Assembly (NCBI RefSeq): GCF_000344615.1
Contig: NZ_KB467824.1
Coordinates: 2,234,702-2,298,701 of the forward strand
DNA length: 64,000 nucleotides
Origin: Janthinobacterium sp. CG3
Lineage (GTDB): Bacteria > Pseudomonadota > Gammaproteobacteria > Burkholderiales > Burkholderiaceae_D
Reading direction: 5' to 3'
This document shows positions 7,783 to 16,445 of the stretch, piece by piece. A program made the position numbers and the translations under genes. The stretch's first letter is position 1, and the number at the start of each line of letters is the position of its first letter. The notes below the pieces were generated by a model. The model searched no databases, was not told where the DNA came from, and saw only the letters and a program-made list of their open reading frames with translations.

Positions 7783-9162
7783 TCACTCGTGCTCGCGCAG
7801 CTTGTTGAAGGCCTCGTCGATGCGCTCGACGGCGATGATGGTCATGCCCTCGATGGCTTGCTTGGGCAGGTTGGCCTTGGGGATCATGGCGATTGAAAAA
7901 CCCAGCTTGGCGGCTTCGCGCAGGCGCTCCTGGCCGCGCGGCGCCGGGCGGATTTCACCGGCCAGGCCGACCTCGCCGAACACCACCAGGCCGCGCGGCA
8001 AGGGCTTGTTGCGCATCGACGAGTTAATCGCCAGCAGCACCGCCAGGTCGGCCGCCGGCTCGGTGATCTTGACGCCGCCGACGGCGTTGATGAAGACGTC
8101 CTGGTCGAAGGCGGCGATGCCGGCGTGGCGGTGCAACACCGCCAGCAGCATCGCCAGCCGGTTTTGCTCCAGCCCGACCGAGAGCCGGCGCGCGTTCGGC
8201 AGGTGGCTGGTGTCGACCAGCGCCTGGATCTCGACGAGCAAGGGGCGGGTACCCTCCTGCGTCACCATCACGCAGGAGCCGGGCACCTGGTTGTCGTGCT
8301 GCGACAGGAACAGCGCCGACGGGTTCGAAACGCCCTTCAAGCCCTTTTCCGTCATGGCGAACACGCCCAGCTCGTTGACGGCGCCGAAGCGGTTCTTGAT
8401 CGCCCGCACCAGCCGGAAGCTGGAGTGGGCGTCGCCCTCGAAGTACAGCACGGTGTCGACGATGTGCTCGAGCACGCGCGGCCCCGCCAGCGCGCCCTCC
8501 TTGGTCACGTGGCCGACCAGGATGATGGTCACGCCGGTCTGCTTGGCCATGCGGGTCAGCTGGGCGGCGCACTCGCGCACCTGGGCCACCGAGCCGGGCG
8601 CCGAACTGAGCGCGTCCGAATACACGGTCTGGATCGAGTCGATCACGGCCACGTCGGGCTTCAGGTCGGCCAGCGTGCCGAGGATTTTCTCCAGCTGGAT
8701 CTCGGCCTGCAGTTTCAAGTCCTTGGCGTCGATGACCAGGCGCTTGGCGCGCAGCGCGATCTGGGCGCCGGACTCCTCGCCGCTGACGTACAGCACGCGC
8801 TTGCTGTGCGACATGTTCGCCAGCGCCTGCAACAGCAGCGTCGACTTGCCGATGCCCGGGTCGCCGCCGATCAGCACGACGCCGCCGGCCACCATGCCGC
8901 CGCCGAGTACGCGGTCGAACTCCTCGATGCCGGTGCCGAAGCGCGGCACGTCGATCGCGTCGATATCCGACAGCGACAGCACCGGCGCCGTCTGCGCCAG
9001 CGCCATGTGCTGCGGATTGGAATAGCGGTTGTTGCCGCCGGCGCTTTCGGGAACCGTTTCGACCATCGTGTTCCACTGCTGGCAGGCGCCGCACTGGCCG
9101 GTCCATTTGTTGCTGACGCCGCCGCATTCGCTGCAGGTGTAGTTGGTTTTTGCTTTTGCCAT
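7783..9162 (-). CDS. radA: DNA repair ATPase RadA/Sms
   Basis: Branch-migration helicase-like protein acting in recombination intermediates. The 459 residues show all RadA hallmarks in order: N-terminal C4 zinc finger (Cys10, 13, 24, 27 in YTCSECGG and GQCGACQQW), Walker A GGDPGIGKST (99-108), Walker B DVAVIDSIQT, the RadA-specific KNRFG motif in RAIKNRFGAVNELG, and a C-terminal Lon-protease-like domain (GGVKITEPAADLAVLLAI) that lacks protease activity in this family. It stands 94 nt downstream of alr on the same strand, separated by a 10-bp hairpin. Confidence 0.97.
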   Translation of the reverse strand: MAKAKTNYTCSECGGVSNKWTGQCGACQQWNTMVETVPESAGGNNRYSNPQHMALAQTAPVLSLSDIDAIDVPRFGTGIEEFDRVLGGGMVAGGVVLIGGDPGIGKSTLLLQALANMSHSKRVLYVSGEESGAQIALRAKRLVIDAKDLKLQAEIQLEKILGTLADLKPDVAVIDSIQTVYSDALSSAPGSVAQVRECAAQLTRMAKQTGVTIILVGHVTKEGALAGPRVLEHIVDTVLYFEGDAHSSFRLVRAIKNRFGAVNELGVFAMTEKGLKGVSNPSALFLSQHDNQVPGSCVMVTQEGTRPLLVEIQALVDTSHLPNARRLSVGLEQNRLAMLLAVLHRHAGIAAFDQDVFINAVGGVKITEPAADLAVLLAINSSMRNKPLPRGLVVFGEVGLAGEIRPAPRGQERLREAAKLGFSIAMIPKANLPKQAIEGMTIIAVERIDEAFNKLREHE

Positions 9163-9209
9163 GGGGAGTATCGCTACTATATAGGGTGATTGGAAATGCC
9201 GGCGGCGGC

Positions 9210-9235
9210 GCCAGCCGGGTTACGCCCCGGCTGGC
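9210..9235. repeat. Perfect 10-bp hairpin with TTACGC loop
   Basis: GCCAGCCGGG (9210-9219) and CCCGGCTGGC (9226-9235) flank TTACGC. There is no T run on either side, so it is not a typical terminator. The GGGTTACGCC core recurs at other gaps in this window (40865-40874 and, reversed, 61651-61660), as in REP-type palindromes. Confidence 0.6.
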
Positions 9236-9256
9236 TAAGCCGACCCTCGAATATCG

Positions 9257-10354
9257 TTAACTTAGCGGCATCTCTACCACCGGCACGCGCGGCGCCAGCG
9301 CACACATCAGCTCGTAGCCGATGGTGCCGGCGGCCTGCGCCACCTCGTCGATCGGCAAGCCCTGGCCCCACAGCGTGACGGCGCTGCCCACCCCGGCGCC
9401 CGGCACGTGGCTCAGGTCGACCGTCATCATGTCCATCGAGACGCGCCCGATCAGGCTGGTGCGCACGCCGTCGACCAGCACCGGCGTGCCGTGCGGCGCG
9501 TGGCGCGGGTAGCCGTCGGCGTAGCCGCAGGCGACGACGCCGACGCGGGTCGGGCCGGCGGCCTGGTAATGGCTGCCGTAGCCGACCACGTCGCCGGCGC
9601 CGATGTCCTGCACGCCGATGACGGCGCTGCGCAGCGTCATCGTCGGGCGCAAGTCGAAGGCGGCCGCCGGCCGGCCGCCGGGCGTGCCGCCGTACAGCAT
9701 GATGCCGGGCCGGACCCAGTCGCTGGCGACGTCGGCGTCGAGTTCGGCCTGGCGCAGCACGCCGGCCGAGTTGGCCAGGCTGCGCTGGCCTTCCAGGCCG
9801 TCCGCGCCGAGGCGGAAGCGGCGGATCTGCTCGCCGATCGGCAAGGCCGGGTGGGCCGCCTCGTCGGCGTTGGCGAAATGCGTCATCAGCGTGATGTCGC
9901 CGACGCCGGCAATCGCGCGCAAGCGCGCATACGCCTGGGCGAAGGCGGCCGGCGTGAAGCCGAGCCGGTTCATGCCGGTGTTCATCTTCAGGTGCAGGTC
10001 GACGCGCCGCGGCAGCGTGGCCGCCTCCAGCAGGGCGATCTGCTCGACGCAGTGGACCGTGCCGCTGATGCCGTGCGCGGCCATCGCGTCGAGGTCGGCC
10101 GCATCGAAGAAGCCCTCGAGCAGCAGGATCGGCCCGCCCCAGCCCAGCTGGCGCAGGCGCAGCGCGTAGTCCGGCTCGACCAGCGCCAGGCCGTCGGCGC
10201 CGGCGAAGCCGCGCAGCGCCCGCTCCAGGCCGTGGCCGTAGGCATTCGCCTTGACCACCGCCCAGACCTTGGCCCGCGGCGCGCAGGCGCGCACCCGCGC
10301 CAAATTATGTTGCATGGCATCGAGATGGATCGTTGCGACTATCGGCCTTGGCAT
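9257..10354 (-). CDS. alr: Alanine racemase
   Basis: PLP enzyme interconverting L- and D-alanine for peptidoglycan. 365 aa, standard length. Lys35 in WAVVKANAYGHG is the PLP-binding lysine. The N-terminal TIM barrel is followed by the beta domain with DIGAGDVVGYGSHY (catalytic Tyr region) and RVSMDMMTVDLS. The start gives the usual MPRPIVATIHLDAMQHN terminus, although no clear ribosome site precedes it. It diverges from lplT across a 131-nt interval. Confidence 0.97.
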   Translation of the reverse strand: MPRPIVATIHLDAMQHNLARVRACAPRAKVWAVVKANAYGHGLERALRGFAGADGLALVEPDYALRLRQLGWGGPILLLEGFFDAADLDAMAAHGISGTVHCVEQIALLEAATLPRRVDLHLKMNTGMNRLGFTPAAFAQAYARLRAIAGVGDITLMTHFANADEAAHPALPIGEQIRRFRLGADGLEGQRSLANSAGVLRQAELDADVASDWVRPGIMLYGGTPGGRPAAAFDLRPTMTLRSAVIGVQDIGAGDVVGYGSHYQAAGPTRVGVVACGYADGYPRHAPHGTPVLVDGVRTSLIGRVSMDMMTVDLSHVPGAGVGSAVTLWGQGLPIDEVAQAAGTIGYELMCALAPRVPVVEMPLS

Positions 10355-10485
10355 AACGTTCTACTGGGTAATGGTTAAGGGCGTATTCTACCGGACCCGG
10401 CCCCGCCACACCGCGTGCAAGTTTGGGGAATACCCGATATTCATGGTATAAAGCAAGCCATATATATGATTTCAGGCACTTAAGA

Positions 10486-11748
10486 ATGAATCGTGGTTTC
10501 TACACTATCATGGCGGCGCAGTTTTTTTCCTCGCTGGCTGATAACGCGCTGCTCTTCGTCGCCATTGACTTGCTGATTTCGACGCAGTCGCCCGCGTGGA
10601 TCACGCCGCTGCTCAAACTCTCCTTCGTGCTGTTCTACGTCTTGCTGGCCGCCTTCGTCGGCGCCTTCGCCGACGCGCTGCCCAAGGGCCGCGTGATGTT
10701 CATCGCCAACCTGGTGAAAATTTTCGGCTGCGCCCTGATCTTCGCCCAGATCCACCCGCTGCTGGCCTACGCCGTGGTCGGCTTCGGCGCGGCGATCTAT
10801 TCGCCGGCCAAGTACGGCATCCTGACCGAACTGCTGCCGCCGGAAAAGCTGGTCGCCGCCAACGGCTGGATCGAGGGCCTGACCGTCACCTCGATCATCC
10901 TTGGCACCGTCATGGGCGGCGCGCTGGTCAGCAGCCGCGTCGCGCCGACCCTGCTAGGCTTCGACTTCCCCGGCATGGACACCGGCATCGACACGCCGAC
11001 CGAGGCGGCTTTGTGCATCGTCGGCGGCACCTATGTGCTGGCGGCCATCTTCAATTTGAAAATCCCCGACACCGGCTGCGTGTACCCGCACCAGGAACGC
11101 AATCCGATCAAGCTGATCACCGACTTCGCCAATTGCTACTCGATCCTGTGGAAAGACAAGCTGGGCCAGATCACGCTGGCGGTGACGACGCTGTTCTGGG
11201 GCGCCGGCGCCACCTTGCAGCTGATCGTGCTGGAATGGGCGAAGAAATCGCTGCACATGCCCTTCGACAAGGCCACCAGCCTGGTCGGCGTGGTCGCCAT
11301 CGGCGTCGCGCTGGGCGCCGCGCTGTCGGCGCGCTTCATTCCCTTGCGCAAGTCGTTGACCGTGATACCGCTGGGTATCGCGATGGGCGTCATCGTCATG
11401 CTGATGACCCAGGTCCATTCGGTGTACCTGGCCTACCCGCTGCTGATCCTGATCGGCGCGCTGTCGGGCTTTTTCGTGGTGCCGATGAACGCGCTGCTGC
11501 AGCACCGCGGCCATGTGCTGATGAGCGCCGGCCATTCCATCGCGGTGCAAAATTTCAACGAGAACCTGTCGATCTTGACGATGCTGGCCGTGTATTCGGT
11601 GATGATCCGCCTGCATCTGGACCTCGACATTATCATCGTCGCGTTTGGCCTGTTCGTCGCCGGCACCATGTACATGATCATGCGCAAGCACGCCGCCAGC
11701 CAGCGCGAGCACGATTCGCTGGCCTTGATCGGCGAGCATAAGCATTAA
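10486..11748 (+). CDS. lplT: Lysophospholipid transporter LplT (MFS)
   Basis: Inner-membrane flippase that imports lysophospholipids for reacylation. 420 aa with 10-12 hydrophobic segments (first at about residues 5-25). The N-terminus MNRGFYTIMAAQFFSSLADNALLF and the loop SPAKYGILTELLPPEKLVAANGWIEGLTV are characteristic of LplT. The frame opens at 10423, but ATG 10486 gives the conserved terminus and lies behind TATAAA at 10447. In E. coli lplT is joined to aas; no acyltransferase gene follows here, which leaves the partner unknown. Other MFS exporters are possible but less likely. Confidence 0.88.
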   Translation: MNRGFYTIMAAQFFSSLADNALLFVAIDLLISTQSPAWITPLLKLSFVLFYVLLAAFVGAFADALPKGRVMFIANLVKIFGCALIFAQIHPLLAYAVVGFGAAIYSPAKYGILTELLPPEKLVAANGWIEGLTVTSIILGTVMGGALVSSRVAPTLLGFDFPGMDTGIDTPTEAALCIVGGTYVLAAIFNLKIPDTGCVYPHQERNPIKLITDFANCYSILWKDKLGQITLAVTTLFWGAGATLQLIVLEWAKKSLHMPFDKATSLVGVVAIGVALGAALSARFIPLRKSLTVIPLGIAMGVIVMLMTQVHSVYLAYPLLILIGALSGFFVVPMNALLQHRGHVLMSAGHSIAVQNFNENLSILTMLAVYSVMIRLHLDLDIIIVAFGLFVAGTMYMIMRKHAASQREHDSLALIGEHKH

Positions 11749-11767
11749 GTTGGCGGCCTCGTTTCAA

Positions 11768-11812
11768 CCAAGGGCCTGACCCCGGGCTGGTCGCCTTTGG
11801 TGTATCTTGTTT
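11768..11812 (+). terminator. Probable terminator after lplT
   Basis: CCAAGGGC (11768-11775) pairs with GCCTTTGG (11793-11800, one G-T); after a 2-nt bulge GACC (11778-11781) pairs with GGTC (11789-11792). A T-rich but broken tract (TGTATCTTGTTT) follows. It sits 20 nt after the lplT stop. Confidence 0.5.
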
Positions 11813-11829
11813 AAGCGGCGCGCTGGCTG

Positions 11830-12801
11830 TTACCGCGGCAGCTTGCCGGTGTCGCGCCGTTCGGCGGCTTGGCGGGACCAGTCGTCGGCCACGATGAAGC
11901 CACGCCGCCACTCCACCTCCCAGCCGTTTTCCTCTCGCACCGCCGCCACCATGACGGCGCCCGGCGTGGCGGCGAATTGCGCCGCCAGCAGTTGCCGCAG
12001 CGCGTCCCGGCCCAGCACGGCGACGCCGGCCGCCACTTTCAACGGCGCCAGCCATTGCAGCCGCGGCATCACGACAAAGCGCTCGCCGGCCAGCCCGTCG
12101 ATGCCCGACAGCGTGCTCCAGAAACCATGGTTGTGCGCCGCCGAGATGCCGGCCATCGGCCGCACCGTCCCGCCCGCATAGAACAACCAACCCTTGACCA
12201 GCGCCTGGGCGCTGTCGGGCGCGCCCGGCAGCAGGCTTTGGGCCGCCGGATGCTGCGCCAGCGAAAGCTGCTTGTCGATGATCTTGCGCATTTTGAGGCC
12301 CAGGCTGTCGGCCAGGTTGGGGCCGATCAGGCGGTGGAAGCGGCCGTCATCCGGTTCGCCGTCGAGCAGGTAGAACTTGGTGGCGAACTCCCAGTGCGCC
12401 AACGCGCCGTCCAGGCGCAGCAGGAAGTCGAACTCGCCCACCGTGTCGTTTTTGTTGGCGCGCACCTGCAGGCCGTGGGCCACCAGCACGCCGCGCTGCG
12501 CGAAGTAAAAGGCCAGCAGTTTTTCGGCGTACAGGCCGAGGCGGGAGTAGTAGCGGGCGCCGAGCGCGGCGTCGAGCGGCGCCGGGTCGCGCTGCAGCGC
12601 CGCCAGCCAGGCGGCGTCGGCGGCGCTGGTGGCGCCCAGGGTGGCGATGCGCCCGCCCCAGTGGGCGCTGGCCGGGTCGAGCAGGTCGGGCGCGTCCAGC
12701 AGCCAGGCCAGCGCGCGCACGTGCGGCCGCGTCAGATGGCCCCAGCGGCGCTCGAAGCGCGCCTGGAAGGCGTCGCCCGCCGCCTCAGTCGGCGGCGGCA
12801 T
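11830..12801 (-). CDS. DUF1853 family protein (nuclease-like fold suspected)
   Basis: 323-aa protein of the uncharacterised DUF1853 family, last gene of the tsaB-rimI-UDG operon; its ATG overlaps the end of the UDG gene by 17 nt. The segment VGEFDFLLRLDGALAHWEFATKFYL (about residues 110-140) has a D...ExK-type arrangement reminiscent of PD-(D/E)XK nucleases, but with ExATK instead of ExK, so activity is uncertain. No signal peptide or membrane segment. Linkage to a uracil-DNA glycosylase is compatible with a DNA-related role; that is inference only. Confidence 0.8.
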   Translation of the reverse strand: MPPPTEAAGDAFQARFERRWGHLTRPHVRALAWLLDAPDLLDPASAHWGGRIATLGATSAADAAWLAALQRDPAPLDAALGARYYSRLGLYAEKLLAFYFAQRGVLVAHGLQVRANKNDTVGEFDFLLRLDGALAHWEFATKFYLLDGEPDDGRFHRLIGPNLADSLGLKMRKIIDKQLSLAQHPAAQSLLPGAPDSAQALVKGWLFYAGGTVRPMAGISAAHNHGFWSTLSGIDGLAGERFVVMPRLQWLAPLKVAAGVAVLGRDALRQLLAAQFAATPGAVMVAAVREENGWEVEWRRGFIVADDWSRQAAERRDTGKLPR

Positions 12802-13651
12802 GCGTGCGCTTGGCCAGGCACAAGTCGCCCCATGCCTTGGCTTTGGTATCGCTCTGGCGCAGCATGTCCTCGGGGTGGTAGGTGGCGACGACCGGGATAC
12901 CGCCGAGCCGGCGCACGGTACCGCGCGCGGCGGCCGGGCTGCGTATCAGGCCGCCGGCCGCGGCCTGGCCGATGGTCAGGATGATGCGCCCGCCGGTCAA
13001 CGCCAGTTCGCGCTCGAGGAAGGGCCGGCAGGCGGCGTTTTCCTCGGCCGTCGGCGCGCGCTCGGCGCCGTCGGCGGCGCCCGGACGGCACTTGACCAGG
13101 TTGGTGACGTAGACGTTGCTGTCGGCCTGCAAGCCGATCGCCAGCAGCATGTTGTCGAGCAGTTTGCCGGCGGCGCCGCTGAGCGCTTGCGCGTCGCGCT
13201 CGTCGGCGCGGTTCGGGCCGCTGCCGACGACCAGCCAGTCGGCGTTGCGGTCGCCGCGGCCGAACACCACGCCCTTGCGGCTGCTGCCTAGCTGGCAGCG
13301 CGTGCATTTGGCGATGGCCGTCTTCAATTCGTTCCAGTCCATCGCGGCGATGGCCTGGTCCGACACCGGAACCGGCGGCGGCGGTGCCGGCGCGTCGTCG
13401 AACCATGCGGTCGAGCCGTCCGGCGGCGCGGCGGCGACGGGCCGGGCCGGCGTTGCCGCCGGCACCGCGGCTGCGGCCGCCGCCACGGCGGCGACGGCCG
13501 GTGCCGCCACGTCCACGGCGTCGGACTCGGACTCGGCTGGCGCCGCCAACTCGGCGTCGGGCAAGCCCGCCACCGGCTGGCGCAGGCGCCACAAGGCGCC
13601 CACGCCCATCTCTTCGAGGAAAACCGCGCTGCGGCCCGTGCTCTGGTTCAT
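12785..13651 (-). CDS. Uracil-DNA glycosylase, family 4/5 type, with an altered motif A
   Basis: 288 aa. The N-terminal 110 residues are a low-complexity Ala/Pro linker after MNQSTGRSAVFLEEMGVGALWRL; the C-terminal 180 are the Fe-S UDG domain. Four cluster cysteines are present (CTRC, VKCRP, AACRP), as are the uracil-binding Asn in YVTNLVKCRP and the ATYHPEDMLR motif. Motif A, usually GExPG...GxPFVGxAG, reads GSGPNRADERDAQALSGAAG: the Glu and the Pro-Phe are missing. It is translationally coupled to rimI (ATG overlaps the rimI TGA). Either a divergent active enzyme or one that has lost catalysis. Confidence 0.85.
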   Translation of the reverse strand: MNQSTGRSAVFLEEMGVGALWRLRQPVAGLPDAELAAPAESESDAVDVAAPAVAAVAAAAAAVPAATPARPVAAAPPDGSTAWFDDAPAPPPPVPVSDQAIAAMDWNELKTAIAKCTRCQLGSSRKGVVFGRGDRNADWLVVGSGPNRADERDAQALSGAAGKLLDNMLLAIGLQADSNVYVTNLVKCRPGAADGAERAPTAEENAACRPFLERELALTGGRIILTIGQAAAGGLIRSPAAARGTVRRLGGIPVVATYHPEDMLRQSDTKAKAWGDLCLAKRTHAAAD

Positions 13652-14118
13652 ATGTCGAGCCGCATCACAATGGCGTCCTCGCGTTGCTGGTTGGCGCCAG
13701 GGTAGTAAGCCTTGCGCCGTCCGATTTGGGAAAAGCCGTAGCGCCGGTAAATCTCCAGCGCGCGGGAGTTGGATGGCCGCACTTCCAGCAGCACCGATTC
13801 CATGCCCAGGCCGCGCGCGCAGGCGACCGCCTGGTTCAGCAGGAAACGGCCGAGTCCCTGGCCCTGAATCTCGGCGCTGACGGCGACGTTGAGCAGGTGC
13901 GCCTCGTCGACGATGGCCATCAGCAGGAAGTAGCCCAGCAGGTAGCCGTGCTGGTCGCGCAGCACCCAGGCCTGGTAGCCGCTGGCGAGCGAGTCGACGA
14001 AGTTGCCACGGCTCCAGGGGTGCGGGTAGACGCATTCCTCCAACCCCAGCACCTCGTCGATGTCGCGCTCGCTCATCGGCTCGTAGTTGAGCCGGGCCAG
14101 GTCCCACTGCGGCGTCAT
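13648..14118 (-). CDS. rimI: Ribosomal-protein-alanine N-acetyltransferase RimI
   Basis: GNAT enzyme acetylating the N-terminal Ala of ribosomal protein S18. 156 aa; acetyl-CoA loop VSAEIQGQGLGRFLL (Q/RxxGxG/A motif), and the C-terminal NSRALEIYRRYGFSQIGRRKAYY typical of RimI. It overlaps both neighbours: its ATG shares ATGA with the tsaB stop and its TGA shares ATGA with the UDG start, indicating translational coupling in the tsaB-rimI-UDG-DUF1853 operon. Confidence 0.95.
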   Translation of the reverse strand: MTPQWDLARLNYEPMSERDIDEVLGLEECVYPHPWSRGNFVDSLASGYQAWVLRDQHGYLLGYFLLMAIVDEAHLLNVAVSAEIQGQGLGRFLLNQAVACARGLGMESVLLEVRPSNSRALEIYRRYGFSQIGRRKAYYPGANQQREDAIVMRLDI

Positions 14119-14837
14119 AAGGCGGCCTCCGCGGCGGCCTTCGCGTTTTTGATGTCGAGCCGCTCGGCGCTGGTGAAGGCGATTTTATTGCGCAGGTACA
14201 GCGGCTGCGCCTCGGCGGGCGCGACGAAGGCGCCGGCGGCGAAGGCGACGCGCGCCAACTGGCCGATCTGCACCGCGTGCGGCATGATGTCGCGGTGCGC
14301 GGCGGCGGCGAAGGCGCGGCCCTGGAACGCCGGCGCGTACGCGGCCAAGCCGTTGCCACAGGCGCTGACGGCTTCGCCTTGCGGCTGCACCTCGGCCGGC
14401 GCCGACAGGGTCGGCGCGACCACCGCCCGCAAGCCGTCGGCGCCGGCGTAGGCGTACTCGGCCCAGTAGACCTCGCCCATGCGGGCGTCGAGCACGGTAA
14501 GGATGGCGTCGGCCTGGTGTTGCTGGTGGCAAGCCAGCGCCATGGCGTCGAGCGTGACCACCGGCACCACCGGCAAGCCGGCACCGAACGCCAGGCCCTG
14601 GGCGATGCCGCAGGCGGTGCGCACGCCGGTGAAGGAACCGGGGCCGGAGCCGTAGGCGATCGCGTCGCAGTCGCGCAGCGCGATGCCGGCTTCTTCGAGC
14701 AGGCTTTGCACCATGGGCAGGATCGATTGGGAATGGGTACGCACGCCGGAGGAATCGCGGCTGCTGACGACGTCGCCGCGCAGCAATGCGCAAGAGGCGA
14801 GTTCGGACGAGGTTTCAATGGCAAGAATGGTAGACAT
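14115..14837 (-). CDS. tsaB: tRNA t6A threonylcarbamoyladenosine protein TsaB
   Basis: Non-catalytic ASKHA-fold partner of TsaD and TsaE in making t6A37 of ANN-decoding tRNAs. 240 aa. ATG 14837 gives the conserved MSTILAIETSSELASCAL; an upstream in-frame ATG (14882) would add 15 atypical residues. The YGSGPGSFTGVRTACGIAQGLA segment is diagnostic. First gene of the overlapping four-gene operon. Confidence 0.95.
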   Translation of the reverse strand: MSTILAIETSSELASCALLRGDVVSSRDSSGVRTHSQSILPMVQSLLEEAGIALRDCDAIAYGSGPGSFTGVRTACGIAQGLAFGAGLPVVPVVTLDAMALACHQQHQADAILTVLDARMGEVYWAEYAYAGADGLRAVVAPTLSAPAEVQPQGEAVSACGNGLAAYAPAFQGRAFAAAAHRDIMPHAVQIGQLARVAFAAGAFVAPAEAQPLYLRNKIAFTSAERLDIKNAKAAAEAAL

Positions 14838-14952
14838 GCGGTATTTTAACCCGCCGCATCCCCTGCCGGGGCTTTCCGCCAACGGTGGCGGGACGCGATC
14901 CCGGCCGCCGCCACGACGGTCGCGGCGGCGGCCCCGGCTGGCCTGACCGCGC

Positions 14953-15294
14953 CTACTCCTCGTGCGTGTTGCGCGACGACGAGGCGTGCTCGCTTTTCGG
15001 ATCGTTGCGGCCGGGGCGGTCGTCGGCCAGCTTGCCGGCGCCGCTGCGCGTGGGCATGCCGGAGCCTTTGACGTTGGCGCCGACGACCTCGGTGCTGCGG
15101 GCGGTGTCGGCGCGCGTCTTGGCCGAGTCGGCGCGGGTGATGACGTCGTTGGCCGGGTGGCCGCTGTTGACGTTGCCGCTGCCGAGCTTGCCCCCGCCCT
15201 GGTTGGCGTAGGGATCGCCGCGCTCGCGTTCGGCGTCGGTTTTGTCCATCGCGCTGTTGCGGCCTTGCTGCGTGGTGGGTTGCGGTGCGGTCAT
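14953..15294 (-). CDS. Hydrophilic hypothetical protein, 113 aa
   Basis: Not recognised. ATG 15294 has GGAGG 7 nt upstream; an upstream in-frame start at 15327 lacks this. The protein is almost wholly polar (MTAPQPTTQQGRNSAMDKTDAE..., rich in Asp, Lys, Arg, Gly, Ser), with no hydrophobic core, signal peptide or cysteine, so it is probably disordered. It resembles small stress-associated proteins in composition only. Genes on both sides are separated by more than 100 nt, suggesting a monocistronic unit. Confidence 0.65.
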   Translation of the reverse strand: MTAPQPTTQQGRNSAMDKTDAERERGDPYANQGGGKLGSGNVNSGHPANDVITRADSAKTRADTARSTEVVGANVKGSGMPTRSGAGKLADDRPGRNDPKSEHASSSRNTHEE

Positions 15295-15389
15295 TGGATG
15301 CCTCCAGATTGAGTGTGCGGTTGACACCGCATGCTAGTCAAGCGGGAGCCGATTCGGCATAGGACGGCAAGCCGTCGCGCTGTAGGAGT

Positions 15390-15401
15390 CCCCCCCCCCC
15401 C
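15390..15401. repeat. Run of 12 C
   Basis: Twelve uninterrupted C in the gap between the alpha/beta hydrolase stop (15426) and the 113-aa gene. It is followed by CGGCTTTGCG, similar to the CCCGGCTCTTTG tail of the intergenic repeat at 30205, 37121 and 42077. Long mononucleotide runs slip during replication and sequencing. Confidence 0.8.
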
Positions 15402-15425
15402 GGCTTTGCGCCGTCGGTGTTGCGC

Positions 15426-16445
15426 TTAGTGCAGCGGCGCGCCGGCGCGGTCGTGCGCGCGGCCGGCCGCCGGCGGGCGCGGCGCGGGCTCGGCCGCGCC
15501 GGCCAGTTGCCCGACCTGCGCCGCGATGTCGTCCTGCACCAGATGCTGCATCATGTGGCCGACGGCCGGGAACAGTAGCAGTTCGCTGTGCGGCAGCTCC
15601 GCGTGCAGGCGCGCCGACTGGCCTTGCGCGCTGACGACGCGGTCGTTGGCCCCGGCCATGATCGTCACCGGCATGCGCAGCTCGCCATAGCGTTTGCGCA
15701 AGGCCGCGGCGGCCGGGATCATCAACGCCGCCTCCTCGGCGCTGGCGCGCATCGACAGCGGGCGCAAGGACATCCAGGGCGGCAGGCGGAAGCTGCCGGC
15801 GATTTTGCGCGGGCTGAACGCGAAGCGCATCGAAACCGGCCACAGCAGCCGGCCCAGCAACGGCGACAGCGTAAAGCGCATCAGGTCGCCCAGCAGCGGA
15901 ATCGCCGGGATGGCGGCGTACGGCACGTCGAGCCGCAAGCTGGGGTAGTAGTAGCCCGACAGCAGCACCAGGCCGCGTACGCTGGCGGGAAATTCCAGCG
16001 CCATCGCCAGCGCCACCATCGTACCCCAGGAGTGCCCTAGCACAATGGCCGGTTCCGCGCCCAGTTGCAACAGGGCGCCGCGCAGCAGCCGCGCCTGCGC
16101 CCGCGGGGTCCACAGCCGGCCGCGCGGGCGTTCGCTGTAGCCGTAGCCGGGCCGGTCGATCGCCACCACGCGGAAATTCCGCGCCAGTTGTCCGACCAGG
16201 CCGCACAAGCTGAAATCCTCGGCCATCGTCGCGTTGCCGTGTAACAGCAGCAAGGTCGGCCCCTGCCCCTGCTCGACGTAGTGCAGGCGGACGCCGTCGA
16301 CGAGCAGGAATTTCCCGCCGGCCGGATGGCGCCGTTCAACCTGGCGAGTCTTTCCGCGCACCACCATATAGGCCAGCCCCATCACCGCCAGCGCGATCCA
16401 GCCGGCGCCCGACGGCGCCCCGCCACTCAGTATGAATTTATCCAT
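15426..16445 (-). CDS. Alpha/beta hydrolase, membrane-anchored
   Basis: 339 aa. An N-terminal hydrophobic segment (about residues 13-30, GAGWIALAVMGLAYMVV) followed by Arg/Lys suggests a single anchor with the domain in the cytoplasm or periplasm. Catalytic features: oxyanion loop LLLHGNATMAEDF, nucleophile elbow GHSWG, acid in GANDRVVSA, and His in PAVGHMMQH. The C-terminus is a proline/alanine-rich tail. The substrate cannot be told; the fold covers esterases, epoxide hydrolases and haloperoxidases. It is preceded by a 182-nt gap to the divergent thioredoxin-like gene. Confidence 0.85.
   Translation of the reverse strand: MDKFILSGGAPSGAGWIALAVMGLAYMVVRGKTRQVERRHPAGGKFLLVDGVRLHYVEQGQGPTLLLLHGNATMAEDFSLCGLVGQLARNFRVVAIDRPGYGYSERPRGRLWTPRAQARLLRGALLQLGAEPAIVLGHSWGTMVALAMALEFPASVRGLVLLSGYYYPSLRLDVPYAAIPAIPLLGDLMRFTLSPLLGRLLWPVSMRFAFSPRKIAGSFRLPPWMSLRPLSMRASAEEAALMIPAAAALRKRYGELRMPVTIMAGANDRVVSAQGQSARLHAELPHSELLLFPAVGHMMQHLVQDDIAAQVGQLAGAAEPAPRPPAAGRAHDRAGAPLH

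Noticed and set aside
12785-14824. Single 679-residue reading of the UDG frame through rimI and tsaB
   Set aside because: RimI and TsaB are clear in other frames; only the last 288 codons are UDG, with its own coupled ATG at 13651.
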